A DNA stretch of 64,000 nucleotides from Symbiodinium natans (GCA_905221605.1 CAJNDS010002168.1:977765-1041764); one strand, 5' to 3'. Numbered from the stretch's first letter, positions 8,491 through 20,828 are shown. Numbers and translations are program-made. Notes: generated from the letters alone by a model not told the origin.

Positions 8491-11400
8491 AGGGTTTAGG
8501 GTTTAGGGTTTAGGGTTTAGGGTTTAGGGTTTAGGGTTCAGGGTTTAGGGTTTAGGGTTAACCCTTAAGGTTGAGGGAGATTTTTATGGGTTCGTGACCC
8601 TAAACCCTAAACCCTAAGCCCTAAACCCTGAACCTTAAACCCTAAACCCTAAATCCTAAACCCTGAAGGTGCAGAAGTATATTGCTTCATTGAGACAATT
8701 GGGCTCTTTGGGGTCTTATGCTGCAGCTCACCACACCCGCCAACTCATCCGGGCAAGGGTATTTCAAGTATAGAAGTTGCCAGGATTTAATCAGGGTTTA
8801 AGGTCCTAGACCCTAAGCCCTAAGCCCTAAACCCTAAACCCCAAACCCTAAACCCTAAACCGCAAATTTAGGGTTTAGGGTTCAGGCTTCAGGGTTGCAG
8901 GGTTCCATATAGCACTTGAATCCAGTCTTTGTCGTGGCCTCACAGGAAGCCCGCGACTTTCCATCCTCACCCCTGAACTCAAGCCCAAGTTCTAGATTTT
9001 CAATAATTGACTTTTTGGGGGTTCTTTTTTTCCGGGGTGCCGTACGTTTGAGGGACTCCAAAGAAGGGCCCCCCATTTAGAGAGCTACGCATGTAACCCC
9101 TCAGCTGCCCTGAATCCTAAGCCCTCCTAAACACCACTTGGGGCGCCGTCTCAGACCTCCGGCCAGGCTCCAGGAGACGAGAGGAAGCAGAAGGTACAGG
9201 AAGGCTGCAGCCATCGCAGGACTGAAGGGTTCGGAACCGAGGGTAACCCTGCACCGAAAGGGAACCCTCAAGCCCTAGCCCTAAACCCTAAACCCTAAAC
9301 CCTCAAAACAGGTCTGATGTGTGTCGGTGACTCTGGAGGCCTAGGGCCCGGAGTTGAGGCTGCGGACCCCGCAACTCCGAGCCTTCAGTTTTTCTGGAGG
9401 GGTGCTAGGGTTTAGGGGGCTTGCGGTTTAGGGTTTAGGTTTAGGGTTTAGGGTTTAGGGTTTAGGGTTTAGGGTTTAGGGTTTAGGGTTTAGGGTTTAG
9501 GGTTTAGGGTTTAGGGTTTAGGGTTTAGGGTTTAGGGTTTAGGGTTTAGGGTTTAGGGTTTAGGGTTAGGTTTAGGGTTTAGGGTTTAGGGTTTAGGGTT
9601 TAGGGTTTAGGGTTTAGGGTTTAGGGTTTAGGGTTTAGGGTTTAGGGTTTAGGGTTTAGGGTTTAGGGTTTAGGGTTTAGGGTTTAGGGTTTAGGGTTGG
9701 GGAGGTTTAAGGTTTAAGGTTCGGGGCTTTCAAGGTTTTAGGGTTTAGGGATCTTTGGTGTTTAGGGATCTCCTGGGGCGTTTGTGGTTTCAGGGGAGGG
9801 GATGTTCAGGGTTTGGAGTTGAGGGTCCAGGGCTTTCATTCGAGGCGTTTAAGGGTTTACGATAGGAGTTCTGCATCCTGGCAAGGGCCAATTATGGAGT
9901 GACATGTGCTTCCTGTTTCTGGTTCTTAGTTTTCAAACTACCACATAAATGGCGTATACTGTCTGGGGGGGATGTGACGCATGGCATTCGATCTAGAAGC
10001 TCACAAGAAGGCTCGAGCACACGTACGAAAGCATCGAGCGAAACCCTATAAACCTTCAACCCTAAACCCTAAACCCTAAACCCTAAGCCCTAAACCCTAA
10101 ACCCCTAAATCCCAAAAAAAACCGCCAAGAGCCAAAGCCTCCGGGCACACCTCCCCCGAACCTTTCAAGCCTCGGCCTGGAGCTTACTTGGAGGTTCAGG
10201 GTTTAGCGTTTAGGTTTTAGGGTTTAGGGTTTAGGGTCTAGGGTTTCGGGTTTAGGGGTTAGGGTTTAGGGTTTAGGGTAACACAGTTATAAGTGTAGCT
10301 ATCACTCACTCATAAGCCCCTTAAGTGCCCTAATATGGTTATATAGGTACAGTTATAATTGGTTACTAAATACCAAGTAGGCCACAAAAGGGAATGTCAC
10401 TCCACAGAACCCACCGCCCGGAGTGAGCGGAAAAGAGTTAGCAGTGGAGCGCTCTAAGCCCTCCACCCTAAACCCTAAACCCTAAACCCTAAACCCTAAA
10501 CCCTAAACCCGAAGCCCTAAGCCCTAAACCCTAAACCCTAGATTTAGGCTTGAGCTTCAGGATGACAATCAACTTAGGTTTAGGGAGTTTAGGGCTTAGG
10601 GCTTAGGGCTTAGGGTTTAGGGTTTAGGGTTTAGGGTTTAGGGTTTAGGGCTTAGGGCTTAGGGCTTAGGGCTTAGGGCTTAGGGCTTAGGGCTTAGGGC
10701 TTAGGGTTTAGGGTTTAGGGCTGGGAGTTTGCAACCCATGTCGGAGAACGATTTCAAGCTATTATAGACTCAAACGTGGAGATATGAAGATTCTGAGAAC
10801 ACCCGAAATTTTTATGGTTGCCTGAAACTCTACATACCGTAAAGCCCTAAACTCTAAATGCCCTAAAGCCCCGAAAGGTAAAAGCTCCAAACCCCTAGAA
10901 GCGCCTAAAGCCCTTAAACCCTAAAACCTCTCAAACCCTAAACCCCTAAACCTCTTAAACCCTAAACCTCTGAACCCTAAAACTCTAAACCTCAGGGTTT
11001 GCGGGCGTTAGGTTGTTTAGGGGGCAGGCGCTTGCCCTACAACGCTTAGGGTGCAGGCACCAGGGCTTGGCATGCCTACTGACTCGGTCTCAAACCTTGC
11101 GCCACAACTCGGAAACCGAGTTCGCAGGCACAGTGGCGTGCGTGTTGGGGGAGGGGGGGGGTTGTTTAGGGGTTAGGTTTTAGGGTTTAGGGTTTAGGGT
11201 TTAGGGTTTAGGGTCTAGGGTTTAGGGTATAGGGAAGGACAACTTTTCTCCTGTTCCGAAACCACATCCGCCGTCCACCAGCTCAGAGAATAGCCAAACC
11301 AGCACCTGACAAGGGTCACACCCGACACACCCCCCCCAAGAGCCTAAACCCTAACCCCTACCCTAAACCCTTAACCCTTAACCCTGAACCCTGAACCCTG

Positions 11401-11621
11401 AACCCAAAACCCCAACCCTGAACCCTGAACCCTAAACCCGACCTGTGGGTCTTCTGAGTTCTTTTCCACCCTAAACCTTCCACCGAGTACAGGGGGGGTT
11501 TAGGGCTTATGGACCTAAGGGTTTATGTTAGATCGACGTACACAGATTGGCAAGTTAAACGCCCTGCACCTGAACTAGGGTGTAGGGCGAGTGGGGCACG
11601 ATGGGCATCCATCAAGGCATT
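8491..11621. repeat. Mosaic of TTTAGGG arrays
   Basis: Forward arrays lie at about 8491-8559, 9425-9697, 10196-10279, 10575-10722 (many TTAGGGC variants) and 11163-11234. Reverse arrays lie at about 8599-8667, 8806-8866, 10059-10108, 10463-10541 and 11341-11440. Between them are short stretches with no recognisable gene. 10279-10395 holds decayed sequence rich in TTATAAGT, GGTTATAT and TTACTA words like the GGAGGTTCATGGG foldback family. The 64-codon minus frame at 8882-9076 is not supported. Confidence 0.88.
9425..9697 (+). repeat. Longest TTTAGGG array in the window
   Basis: About 273 bp of nearly perfect TTTAGGG heptamers (about 38 copies) contain a single slip (AGGGTTAGGTTTAGGG) near 9565. 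Its purity compared with the decayed arrays nearby suggests recent addition or homogenisation. Confidence 0.95.
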
Positions 11622-11744
11622 CAGACCCCTAAGGTTGTACCCCTACTGGTCCCCTTTAATATCCTCCTCATATGCCCCTTATATTCCCTTAGGGATCCTG
11701 AAAAAAGGGACCCCAAGACCCAAGGGTACAACCTTAAGGGTCCC
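11622..11744. mobile_element. Foldback element, GGGACCCTTAAGGTTGTACC family
   Basis: The left arm GACCCCTAAGGTTGTACCCC is mirrored by the right arm, whose reverse complement begins GGGACCCTTAAGGTTGTACC. The span is 123 bp with an AT-richer centre. A relative lies at 43223-43342. There is no coding capacity; the open frame at 11509-11778 simply passes through it. Confidence 0.65.
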
Positions 11745-12309
11745 AGGTAGAACGCCTAGAACCTACGCCTGCTCTTGAACTTGCCTACTTAGAGGTTCAG
11801 GGCACTTAACCCATTAGAAACTGCATTCGCTTATTGCCCGCCCTCAAGTACCCAAATGTGGGGTATAACTGAGATATCAGGAGGAAAGTTATCAGTGGGG
11901 TTCACAAGTACTACAAACCTCCACGCAAGCCCTAGGCCCCCCCCTAAGCCTAAGCCCAAGCCTGCCGGCTCCACCTCCAAGTCTCTCACAAGGTCAAAGG
12001 TTTTGCTGCATCTCTCCTGATGACCTCTAAACCTGAGCACTGAAGCCATCTAACTTAGGGATGGCTGTAAGCAAGGGGGTTGCTGCTAGGTCAGCTTTTT
12101 TTCCATGCGCGCAGCTCTCAACGGTGCGCGTTCTCCTCGTATAAGTCCCCCCCCACTGCTTCTGCTTTTTGTTTACATGGGGTGTGTAGAAGGAGCTCAC
12201 TCGTTGAGAGCGAGACATGCAGTGAAGGCTATTTCGGATTCAGTGGATCACCCCGTAGACTTTGCCATGGTGGCCTTCCTGAGCCCTCAAAACCCTACTC
12301 GGGGCTTAC
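11745..12309. other. Non-telomeric spacer, nothing recognised
   Basis: This stretch has few telomeric heptamers and several short overlapping frames on both strands (for example 12080-12340 and 12105-12371, plus). None shows a recognisable motif or consistent coding signal. Confidence 0.4.
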
Positions 12310-12399
12310 GATGTCAGGGGTACCTTGTTGCGGTCCTTAGTATCAGGGAATCCTACTATTCGGGGGTCTAATTTAGGGGCCCCTATTTTCGTAAACCCC
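12310..12399. mobile_element. Foldback element, TTTTCGAAAATAGGGG family
   Basis: The sequence GGGGTACCTT...CCCCTATTTTCGTAAACC matches other copies at 17072, 20750, 26026, 61984, 63231 and 63334. The right terminus (CCCTATTTTCGTAAAC) is well kept and the left terminus is worn. It is about 90 bp and non-coding. Confidence 0.55.
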
Positions 12400-12831
12400 A
12401 TCTCCTACCGTGAGCTTGCAAGGGAAGCCTGCTTCGGGCCATTGTTTGGGAACTTGAATTCAAGCCGGGTGTCCTAAAATGCTTTGTTCAACTTTCTGAC
12501 CCTAACACTCAGATTTTGGATGTTCCACGACCTACCCACTACCGAGACCAAGCGCGGCCAAGCAGGAGGCATCTGCTGAATCCTGGTGCCCTCATGACTT
12601 TGTCGGCGGCTGGTCCCCATCCAGCTTGTCTTGTCAAGGCGGAAATCTGTCGATTTCGGGTGCTTGGGCGGGAGGCGTGTTTCGAGCAGGCGCACACGTC
12701 AACAAGTCTTGTCTCACCCCCCAACGCAGGACAAAAGACCGACAACAACTGCACGTGAGGCAGCCAACACCTCCCAGGATGGAAAAAGCAGTGCCCCTCA
12801 TCAGCCAACCACTCAACTCTCAACCCTCAAA
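12400..12831. other. Non-telomeric spacer with short open frames
   Basis: Several overlapping frames of 60-94 codons exist on both strands (12474-12868). They overlap each other without a clear winner and none contains a recognisable domain, so no gene is called. Confidence 0.35.
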
Positions 12832-12932
12832 TTGGGATGTTCCCCCTTATCCTAGCAGTCCTGAATAGGGATGAGAATAGGGGGTACTATAATCCCTATT
12901 CAGGACTGATACTATAAGGGCGAACATTCCAA
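12832..12932. mobile_element. Foldback element, TTGGGATGTTCCCCC family, copy 1
   Basis: The 101 bp run from TTGGGATGTTCCCCCTTAT to its near-mirror CGAACATTCCAA, with a centre GGGGGTACTATAATCCC. The arms can pair over most of their length, giving a long hairpin. This is the commonest short element here (11 copies). No target-site duplication is obvious. Confidence 0.8.
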
Positions 12933-13081
12933 CCCCCCGAGCCTAAAACCCTCTCTACACTACAACACATTCTGTGAAGGTGCCTGTCCGAAGGCAAGCC
13001 TTGTGAGGGGGGCCAAGCGCAAAATGAAGTCATGCAACAAGCCGAGGACTTGATTTTGAGTTCTTGTGGAGACCCCATGAT

Positions 13082-13481
13082 ACCCTAAACCCTAAACCCT
13101 AAACCCTAAACCCTAAACCCTAAACCCTAAACCCTAAACCCTAAACCCTAAACCCTAAACCCTAAACCCTAAACCCTAACCCTAAACCCTAAACCCTAAA
13201 CCCTAAACCCTAGACCCTAAACAAACCCTCAAAACCCCACTCTGGCGGCTTCACTTCGCTTCCAGCTCAGCCGCAAAGCGCCGGAGCCGAAGGTGAACGA
13301 GGTGCATGAGGCCTATGCCTCCGGGGCTTTGAGGGTTTAGGAGGGTTTAGGGTTTGGGGTTTCGGGTTTAGGGTTTAGGAGGGTTTAGGGTTTAGGGTTT
13401 GGGGTTTCGGGTTTAGGGTTTAGGGTTTAGGGTTTTGGGTTTAGGGTTTAGGGTTTAGGGTTCCGGGTTTAGGGTTTAGGG
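13082..13481. repeat. Reverse then forward TTTAGGG arrays
   Basis: 13082-13222 is about 20 CCCTAAA units on the minus sense. 13333-13481 is forward TTTAGGG with TTTGGGG and TTTCGGG variants. The 110 bp between them is not repeat and has no gene. Confidence 0.93.
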
Positions 13482-13484
13482 TGG

Positions 13485-13598
13485 CTGGTTCTTGGTAGGG
13501 AATGAGGGAGAACTAGGGCCCAAAATACGCCCCTTAAGGGAGTATATGAGGTACCTCATTCCCTCATTCCCTCATTCCCAAAACTCGAAACAAGCCAG
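13485..13598. mobile_element. Foldback element, CTGGTTCTTAGTAGGGAATG family, worn copy
   Basis: The left arm CTGGTTCTTGGTAGGGAATG matches the intact copy at 35529-35624. The right arm has a triplicated CTCATTCC and a degraded end. It abuts a telomeric array on the left. Confidence 0.6.
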
Positions 13599-13694
13599 CT
13601 TTCAGGGCTGCCGGTTTCAAGGATTTTGGCCTAGGGTTTCGGACTGCAAGGGCTTAGGGTTTAAGGGTTTAAGGGTTTCAGGGTTAAAGGCCTT

Positions 13695-13824
13695 AAGGCT
13701 TCAAGGCTTCAAGGCTTCAAGGCTTCAAGGCTTCAAGGCTTCAAGGCTTCAAGGCTTCAAGGCTTCAAGGCTTCAAGGCTTCAAGGCTTCAAGGCTTCAA
13801 GGCTTCAAGGCTTCAAGGCTTCAA
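13695..13824 (+). repeat. AAGGCTTC 8-bp tandem array
   Basis: About 16 consecutive copies of the octamer AAGGCTTC cover 130 bp, flanked by looser TTTAAGGG/TTTAAGGC sequence to about 13960. The octamer resembles a drifted, one-base-longer telomeric unit. The 118-codon frame at 13492-13848 translates the array as an eight-residue repeat and is an artefact of it. Confidence 0.9.
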
Positions 13825-15150
13825 GGGTTTAAGGCTTTAAGGCTTTAAGGCTTGAAGGGTTTAAGGGCTTAAGGGATTAAGGCTTTAAGGGTTTAAGGGT
13901 TTAAGGCCTTAAGGCTTCAAGATTTACGGCTTTAAGGGTTTAAGGGTTTTAAGGGATTTTTGTGTTTTAAGGGTTTGGGGCTTCAGGGGCTTGGGCCTCC
14001 AAAAGGTTTAAGGGCGCGAAGCTACCATTAAGGGGCAGGTTGCCGACGTGCCCCATGGGGTTTAGGGGTTTAGGGTTTTAGGTTACCGTCTAGGGTTTAG
14101 GGTTTAGGGTTCCGGGTTCAGGGTTAGAAAGCAGGTCATCGTGGCGTGCTTGTCGTGTTAAGGGCGTGGGCTCGGGATCGCGGGAAGGGGGCATTGGGTT
14201 TAGGGTTTAGGGTTTAGGGTTTAGGGTTTAGGGTTTAGGGTTTAGGGTTTAGGGTTTAGGGTTTAGGGTTTAGGGTTTAGCGTTTTCGGGTTCGGGATCA
14301 GGGGCTTAGGGTTTAAGGAGACTCCCGCAAGAGCCCACCAGACCTGCAGAGGTCGAGCCGACCCTAAACACGAAACCCTTCCGGTTACAGCCTGGAGGTT
14401 TTGTGGGCTGAGGCTTGAGGGTTTGGGGTTTAGGGTTTGGGGTTAGGGTTTAGGGCTCAGGGTTCAGGATTTGGGGTTTAGGGTTTGGGGTTTAGGGCGT
14501 TGGGTTTGAGGCTTTACAGGGTCCCTGGTCATCCCTCACCCCAGGCGCCTTGATTGACACTCCAGGCATTGGCGCCAACGGCGTCCTCTCTGGCTTGGCA
14601 GCGGAAAGCACAGGACTAAGGGTTTCGTGCTTAGCGAAGCCCCAAAGGCCCTAAACCCTCAACCCTAAGCCCTTAACCCTCGACCCTAAGCCTTGAGCCT
14701 GAAAGCCCCAGGCAGGGCTTCATGCGTGCGAGGAGTGGGGGGGGGTTGCTCCATGTGCGGTTTAGGTTCAGGCTTGGGGTTTTAAGGCAACCCCCAAAAA
14801 ACCCCAAAACCCCCCCAAACCCATGCAGGTTGGCAGATTTAGAAGGGAGGTTGGGACTACCACCCAAAACCCTAAACCCCCAAACCCCTAAACCCTAACC
14901 CCAGCCCAGCCCTTGATGACTCAACCCCACCCCCCCACCCCCCCCCCCCACCCCCTAAAACCAACAATTAATCATAACAAGATGAAAACCAAAACTCAAG
15001 AACCCCCGAGAACCCAAAACCTAAACCCAAAACCCAAACCCCTCCACCCCGGCTTCGCCTTGATGATGCCGCACTGCTTCAGGCTGAGGTTCTTCTGCAT
15101 GGACATCCGAGGCCTAATCGCTGGCTGTACTGGGGTCCTGGGGCTATGCC

Positions 15151-15242
15151 TTGGGATGTTCCCTCTTATACAAACAGTGCCTAATAGGGAGTATGAGTAT
15201 AATCCCTATTGAGGACTGTTCGTATAAGGGGGGACATCCCAA
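15151..15242. mobile_element. Foldback element, TTGGGATGTTCCCCC family, copy 2
   Basis: The element runs from TTGGGATGTTCCCTCTTATA to GGACATCCCAA over 92 bp. The central GTACTATAA part is shortened compared with copy 1, and the right arm is the better kept. Confidence 0.8.
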
Positions 15243-16196
15243 CGCTCAACCCTAAGCCTTTAAGGCTGGGCCCTGACGAGGGGCCCCCTTTCATACTAAC
15301 ACTATACCGACACCTTATATGCCCCTTACATACCCTATACAACCCCTTCTAAAGGAGGTAAGGGACCATATTAATTAAGGGCCCGTATAACTACCCTTAG
15401 ATTTGAACTCCAACCGTAAACCCTCAGTTGAGAGTCTTGGGCCTTGGGGTTTAAGGCTTCTTGATGCCCATTCGCACTGTTCGATCTAAGGGGTTTTGGG
15501 CTGAAAGTTTTTGGGGTGCACGGTTTGAGCGGGCGAGGGTGAAGAGAGGGGTGATGTCGGCGTTAGAGCATCGAAGGGTTCTACTGCTTGCGCCTTCAGG
15601 GATCAGGTTAAGGGCTTAGGGTCTGCAAGAAGCAAACGGAAGGTGTTCTACACTTAGGCCCCTTTTGAGGAGGCCTGTTATTACGCATTGATCCAGGGAG
15701 CCTCATCTGGAACAACCCGCACGTCAAGTCCAGACTTGGGGAGCGGGGCTCGCAGTTCAGGGTTCAGGGTTCAGGGTTCAGGGTTTAGGGTTTAGGGTTT
15801 AGGGTTTAGGGTTTAGGGTTTAGGGTTTAGGGTTTAGGGGAGTTTAGAGCTCAGGGTTTCGGGTTTGGGGTTTCTAAAGCTGCTCCATTGCCCCTTGCAC
15901 TTTGCAGGGGGCGCACATCTCCAAGAACGAGTCGACGCTGTGAGCGAAGTCCACGAACATTCCGCAAGCAGCCTCCCCCAGAGGTTGCACCCCTACTTGG
16001 GGGGGCCAAGGGTTCAAGGCGAGGCTCGTTAAAGGGTTTAGGTTTAGGGTTTAGGGTTTCAGGCTTATGGGGTTTAGGGTGTAGGGTTTAGGGTTTAGGG
16101 TCTAGGCTTTAGGGTTTAGGGTTTAGGGTTCAGGGTTCAGGGTTTAGTGTTTAGGGTTTAGGGTTTAGGGTTTAGGGTTTAGGGTTTGGGCTCTTG

Positions 16197-16314
16197 CAGG
16201 TTCATGGGTAGTTGTAAGTAGAGGTATAAGTACCCTAAATAAAGTTAGAACCACTTCTACTTACAACTATAGCTATCCCACTTAGAGCCCAGATATACTT
16301 ACTCATGAACCTCC
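16197..16314. mobile_element. Foldback element, GGAGGTTCATGGGTAGTTA family
   Basis: The left arm AGGTTCATGGGTAGTTGTAA is mirrored at the right by ACTCATGAACCTCC. The interior has TTATAAGTA and TACTTACAACT pairs. Related copies lie at 21270, 24326, 25805, 33861 and 42341. Confidence 0.72.
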
Positions 16315-17071
16315 AAGGAAGGTTTAGGGCTTACGTACGGTTTAGGGTTCCGTGCGTGCCAAGCGGAACTAGATTGGCAGCTTGATTACATTCACCCAAC
16401 CTGTCGAACCCTTTGCCCTCCTTTTTGTGGGGCGACAGAAGAAGTAGGGTTTAGGGTTTAGGGTTTGGGGTTTGGGGTTTCGGGTTTAGGGTTTAGGGCT
16501 TAGGGTTTAGGGTTTAGGGTTTGGGGTAGTAGGAAATGTTTAAGATCCAGTTATTTGTTTGGGGTGCGCCAAATTGCAGGCATACTATTCTTTTTTGCTG
16601 GCAAGTTCCGGGCAAAATGCCAGATCACCCGGAAATGTTTCAGTGATAAGCAACAGGTTTAACAGGAAGGAACGTCACACCCCAAACCCCGAAAATCTCG
16701 CAGTGGCCTCCGCAGCACACAGCCATAGTGGCAAGGTTCGTTTGGCAAAAGTGGGCATAGGGGCCGTAATTGTTCAAATAGGGTTTTGGGGTTATGATGG
16801 TCAAAGTATATGAGACCACAACGGCACATTTTTTTGCATCTATTCCAACCTCCAATATTGCTTCGCACAAGCTTGACATGTCTGTGCCGGCAAGGTTTCG
16901 GGTTTAGGATTGAGGGTTTAGGGCTTAGGGCTTAGGGTTAAGGGCTTAGGGTTTAGATTCAGGGTGGGCCTCCACAGCACCAACACATTCAAACGCACCG
17001 GGTGGTGGCGTTTTGTGTCCACCCCCAAGAGCTCATTGCCTCCATAGAAGAAGTTGATCTAAGGGACTTGG

Positions 17072-17155
17072 GTTTTGCCAAAATGGATGTACCCCTTTTC
17101 TACCCCAAGTAGAATAGAATCACCAAAAAGGTGCCCCTATATTCGGAAACCCCCA
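17072..17155. mobile_element. Foldback element, TTTTCGAAAATAGGGG family
   Basis: The ends TTTTGCCAAAATGG and CCCCTATATTCGGAAACCC match the family ends, with GTACCCC inside the left arm. It is about 84 bp and lies within a 66-codon frame that is not considered coding. Confidence 0.5.
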
Positions 17156-18128
17156 CTCCGGCTGATTCTAGAAATAAGGTCTATTCCCTCGGTAAGGGGG
17201 TGCAATCCTCAACTCAGAAACCCTACATACCACGTCACCGAACCCGAAACCCGAAAACCCAGAAGCCTAAACTAGTAAGCCCGAAACACCTACACCCCTA
17301 AACCCTGAAACCCGAAACCCTCGCCACGCAGGTGCCTCTGGGTCGCTCACGAGGTTGCTGGTGAAGTCATCGCAGAGGACCAGACCTCAGACAGCCCAAC
17401 CCGATTTAGGGGGTGGGTGAGGATCCTAGCAGAATTCATGGCCGGGTTTAGGGTTTAGGGTTTAGGGTTTAGAGGTTTAGGGTCTAGAGGTTTAGGGTTT
17501 TGGGTGTAGGGTTTGAGGGTGGGTAGCGCTGCTCCGAATCGAAGGTCTTACATTTCCCCCCACAACTCACATGGAACCCCAGAAGCGCCACGGTAATCTT
17601 TAAAGGGACCCCTTTTGGAGTTTAGGGTTTAGGGTTTAGGGTTTAGGGTTTAGGGTTTAGGGTTTAGGGTTTAGGGTTAGGGTTTAGGGGTTAGGGTTTA
17701 GGGTTTAGGGTTTAGGGTTTAGGGTTGGGAACGTAAAGTCGTACAACGCTAAACCCTCGATTTTCAGAATTTCGAGTAACGAATACACAGAGGCGTCTTC
17801 ATTCGGAATGTAAAATGTCGGAATCCGACATTTTACCCCAGGACCCTCATGCCTTGAACATGAAAACCCTCAGCCACACACCTTAGACCCCTCAAAGCCA
17901 CTCAAGCGGCCCACGCCGGGCTTCTAGTAGCTTGGGGCTTCTAGTGTTCAGAGCCCTAAACCCTGAACCCTAAACCCCAAACCCTAAACCCTAAACCCTA
18001 GCCCTAAACCCTAAACCCTGCACCCCTGTTTGGGTGAGTAGTTGCCCCATCCAAGGAGCCATCCATCGACACAAGCCCGAAGTCTCCCAGCCACGTTGCA
18101 TTGAAAACCACCTGGGGCTCTCTAATTT

Positions 18129-18212
18129 AGAGGTCGGAATAATTACTAAGAATATTCCCTTATGGTCCCTTTATAAACCCCCCAAAACCCTATTCTAATT
18201 ATTAAGACCCCT
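18129..18212. mobile_element. Foldback element, AGGGGTCGGAATAATTACTA family
   Basis: The left arm AGAGGTCGGAATAATTACTA pairs with the right arm ATTCTAATTATTAAGACCCCT. A second copy lies at 27168-27262. Here it lies 8 bp from a TTGGGATGTT element. Confidence 0.6.
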
Positions 18213-18220
18213 GTTTTGTG

Positions 18221-18321
18221 TTGGGATGCTCCCCCGTATACTAACAGTCCTTATTGGGGATTCTGGTACCCCCTATGATAATCCCTATTAAGGACTGTTA
18301 GTATAAGGGGGCATATCCCAA
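18221..18321. mobile_element. Foldback element, TTGGGATGTTCCCCC family, copy 3
   Basis: TTGGGATGCTCCCCCGTATA pairs with the right end GTATAAGGGGGCATATCCCAA across 101 bp. The centre GGTACCCCCTATGATAATCC is near the family centre. Confidence 0.8.
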
Positions 18322-20749
18322 GTATTAAGGGTTCAGGTCTTGGGGGCTCGGGGGGTTTAGTTGAGGGGGGTTTGGTTTGGGCACGTCGAGGGCGGAGGGC
18401 CCTTGAGTCGAGGGTCCAGCACTGATGACTTTTCTGAGGGTTTCGGGTTTAGGGTTTAGGGTTTGGGGTTTATGGTTTAGGGTTTGGGGTTTAGGGTTTA
18501 GGGTTGAGCGTTTAGGGTTTAGGGTTTACGGTTTCGGGTGCATGTCTTCTCAGGGCTATGTCGTGTTTAGGGCCATGGGAAGAGGGTGGAGGGTGTGGAA
18601 GCGAGCATTCTTGGGGCAGCAGGACCGGTGCTCTTGCAGAGCTTCAGTTTTTTGGGTTTAAGAAACCCTCAACCCAGAAGCCTGAAGGCCGAAAACTTTT
18701 CCCAAACCCTCAAAAACTTACACCTTAACGCAGAAAAGCAACACAACCCAAAACCCAATAAGACCTATATAACCCTACTAACCCCCCCCCTCCCCGAAAC
18801 CGAAAACCCCAAAACTCCCCCAAAATACACACCCCGAACCCTCATAAATCCTTAATGCCCCAAAACCCAAACAAAAGTGCATCCAAAAACGCCCAAACAC
18901 ACACCAACAAAAAAATGTAAGTTAAAAAAACGTGAACCCCAAGGCCTTAAACCCAAAAACGAAAAAAGGAAGACATACAAAACGTGATGAGAAAAACAAC
19001 CTAAACCCGAAACGTTTAGGGTTTAGGTTTAGACCCTAAAAACCTAAACCCGAAACCCCAAACCCTAAACCTCAAGACCTTATTGAAAGGCGACCAGAAC
19101 CCCAAGCATCGCCTACCAGCTGAGCTCAAGCTTGCTGACGGATGCTCTCCGAAGCCCTAAACCCCAAACCCCAAACCCTAAACCCTAAACCCTAAACCCT
19201 AAACCCTAAACCCTAAACCCTAAACCCTAAACCCTACACCCTAAACCCTAACCCTAAACCCCAAACCCTAAAGCCTGAAGGCCTAAAACCCCTCAGCCCC
19301 TGGGCCTGGAAGGAGAGGTCAAAGAGGTGACGTCTCGCACCTTTTGGGGCTTTGGGAGGAAGGGGGGGGTGGTTTCTGGGTTTAAGGATTCAAGGGCTTA
19401 GGGTTTAGGGTTTAGGGTTTAGGGTTTAGGGTTAAGGGTTTGGGGTTTAGGGTTTAGGGTGCAAGGTGTAGGGTGTCGGGTGTGGGGGCTTTGGTCTTGT
19501 GGTTGAGGGCTTAGGCCCTTTCCGTGCGAGACAACTTCCGTGCAGATTGAAAACATGTCAGGTTGGACCCCAACCTAAACCTTAAACGCTAACCCTAAAC
19601 CCTAAACCCTAAACCCCTAAACCCTACACCCCAAACCCAAGAAGAGTGCCTCCGGGATTCGGCCACACGGAGGCGAGGCCCTCGATCTCCTTTATGCCGG
19701 TGACCTCCACATGGCCTCTGGCGCCGCGGTAGCTGTGAAAGACCCAAGGGGGCGCAGACCCTAAGCCCTGAAACCTCCCCAAACCTAGGGTTCAGGGTTT
19801 AGGGTTTAGGGTTTAGGGTTTAGGGTTTGGGGTTTGGGGTTTAGGGTTTAGGGGTTTAGGGTTTTTACGGCTGCCATGCGCAAGTCAGCAATCGGGCGTG
19901 TCTTTTGAACAGATGCGGTGGGCGCGTAGACGCAGACTCAGGGTTTTAGGGTTTAGGGTTTAGGGTTTAGGGTTTAGGGTTTAGGGTTTAGGGTTTAGGG
20001 TTTAGGGTTTAGGGTTTAGGGTTTAGGGTTGAAACCCTAAACCCCGAACCCTCCACACACTCTCAGCTCCATTGCGTGCCCGTCAAGGCCTCGAGGGCCG
20101 AAGGTTTATCATGAAGCAAGCAATGGGGGAAAAGATTGGAAGATAAGCATCTCGAGCTGAGAAGCCCTAAAACCCTAAGACCCTCAACTTCTGAAATCCT
20201 CAAACCCGAAAACCCTCAAACCCGAAAACCCTAAAAACCCAAAAAAAACAAAAAACAATAAAACAAAAACCCTAAGACCCCAAACCCCTTGGTTTGGGGA
20301 AGCCAGGATTCTTCAGGGAGGGGGGGTTCAAGCGGGGTAAGTACCGAGGGAACCTGAGGGAAGCTGAGGGAGCCTGAGGGAGCCTGAGGGAGTAGAAGGG
20401 AGTATAAACCCTAAACCCTAAACCCTAAACCCTAAAACCCTCAAACCCGAAAACCCTGAGGGAGTAGAAGGGAGTATGAGGGAACCTTGCCTTGAGCCAC
20501 CCCCCCCCCCAAACCCCAAACCCCAAACCCCAAACCCCAAACCCTAAACCATAAACCCTGAATCCGAAACCCTTAAGAACCCTACAAGGAACTGAAGGCC
20601 CCCCCCCGCCACCCTGGGAGTGGTGGTGGCGCCATATAGGTTTCCGAACATAGGGCCTTTGGGGGTTTAGGGTTTAGGGTTTGGGGTTTAGGGTTTAGGG
20701 TTTAGGGTTTGGGGTTTAGGGTTTAGGGTTTAGGGTTTATGGCTTAGGG

Positions 20750-20828
20750 TTTCCGAAGATAAGGGGTACCCTTTAAGGGGATTCTATTCTGTTTGGGGTG
20801 CAACAAGGGGTACCCCTATTTTGGGAAA
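20750..20828. mobile_element. Foldback element, TTTTCGAAAATAGGGG family
   Basis: Good inverted ends: TTTCCGAAGATAAGGGGTAC at the left, and the reverse complement of the right end begins TTTCCCAAAATAGGGGTACC. It is 79 bp, directly abutting a TTTAGGG array. Confidence 0.7.

Larger units (their letters stand above)
13825..18128. repeat. Mosaic of TTTAGGG arrays
   Basis: Forward arrays lie at about 14195-14282, 15754-15840, 16029-16190, 16446-16526, 17443-17515 and 17621-17727, with a reverse array at 17953-18018. C-rich tracts occur at about 14926-14952. 15290-15410 contains GGTAAGGGACCATATTAA, shared with 32283-32300. 16530-16880 is a non-telomeric piece with an 84-codon plus frame (16559-16813) without recognisable motif. 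No gene is called. Confidence 0.82.

Noticed and set aside
13492-13848. 118-codon frame with an eight-residue repeat
   Set aside because: It is the direct translation of the AAGGCTTC octamer array.
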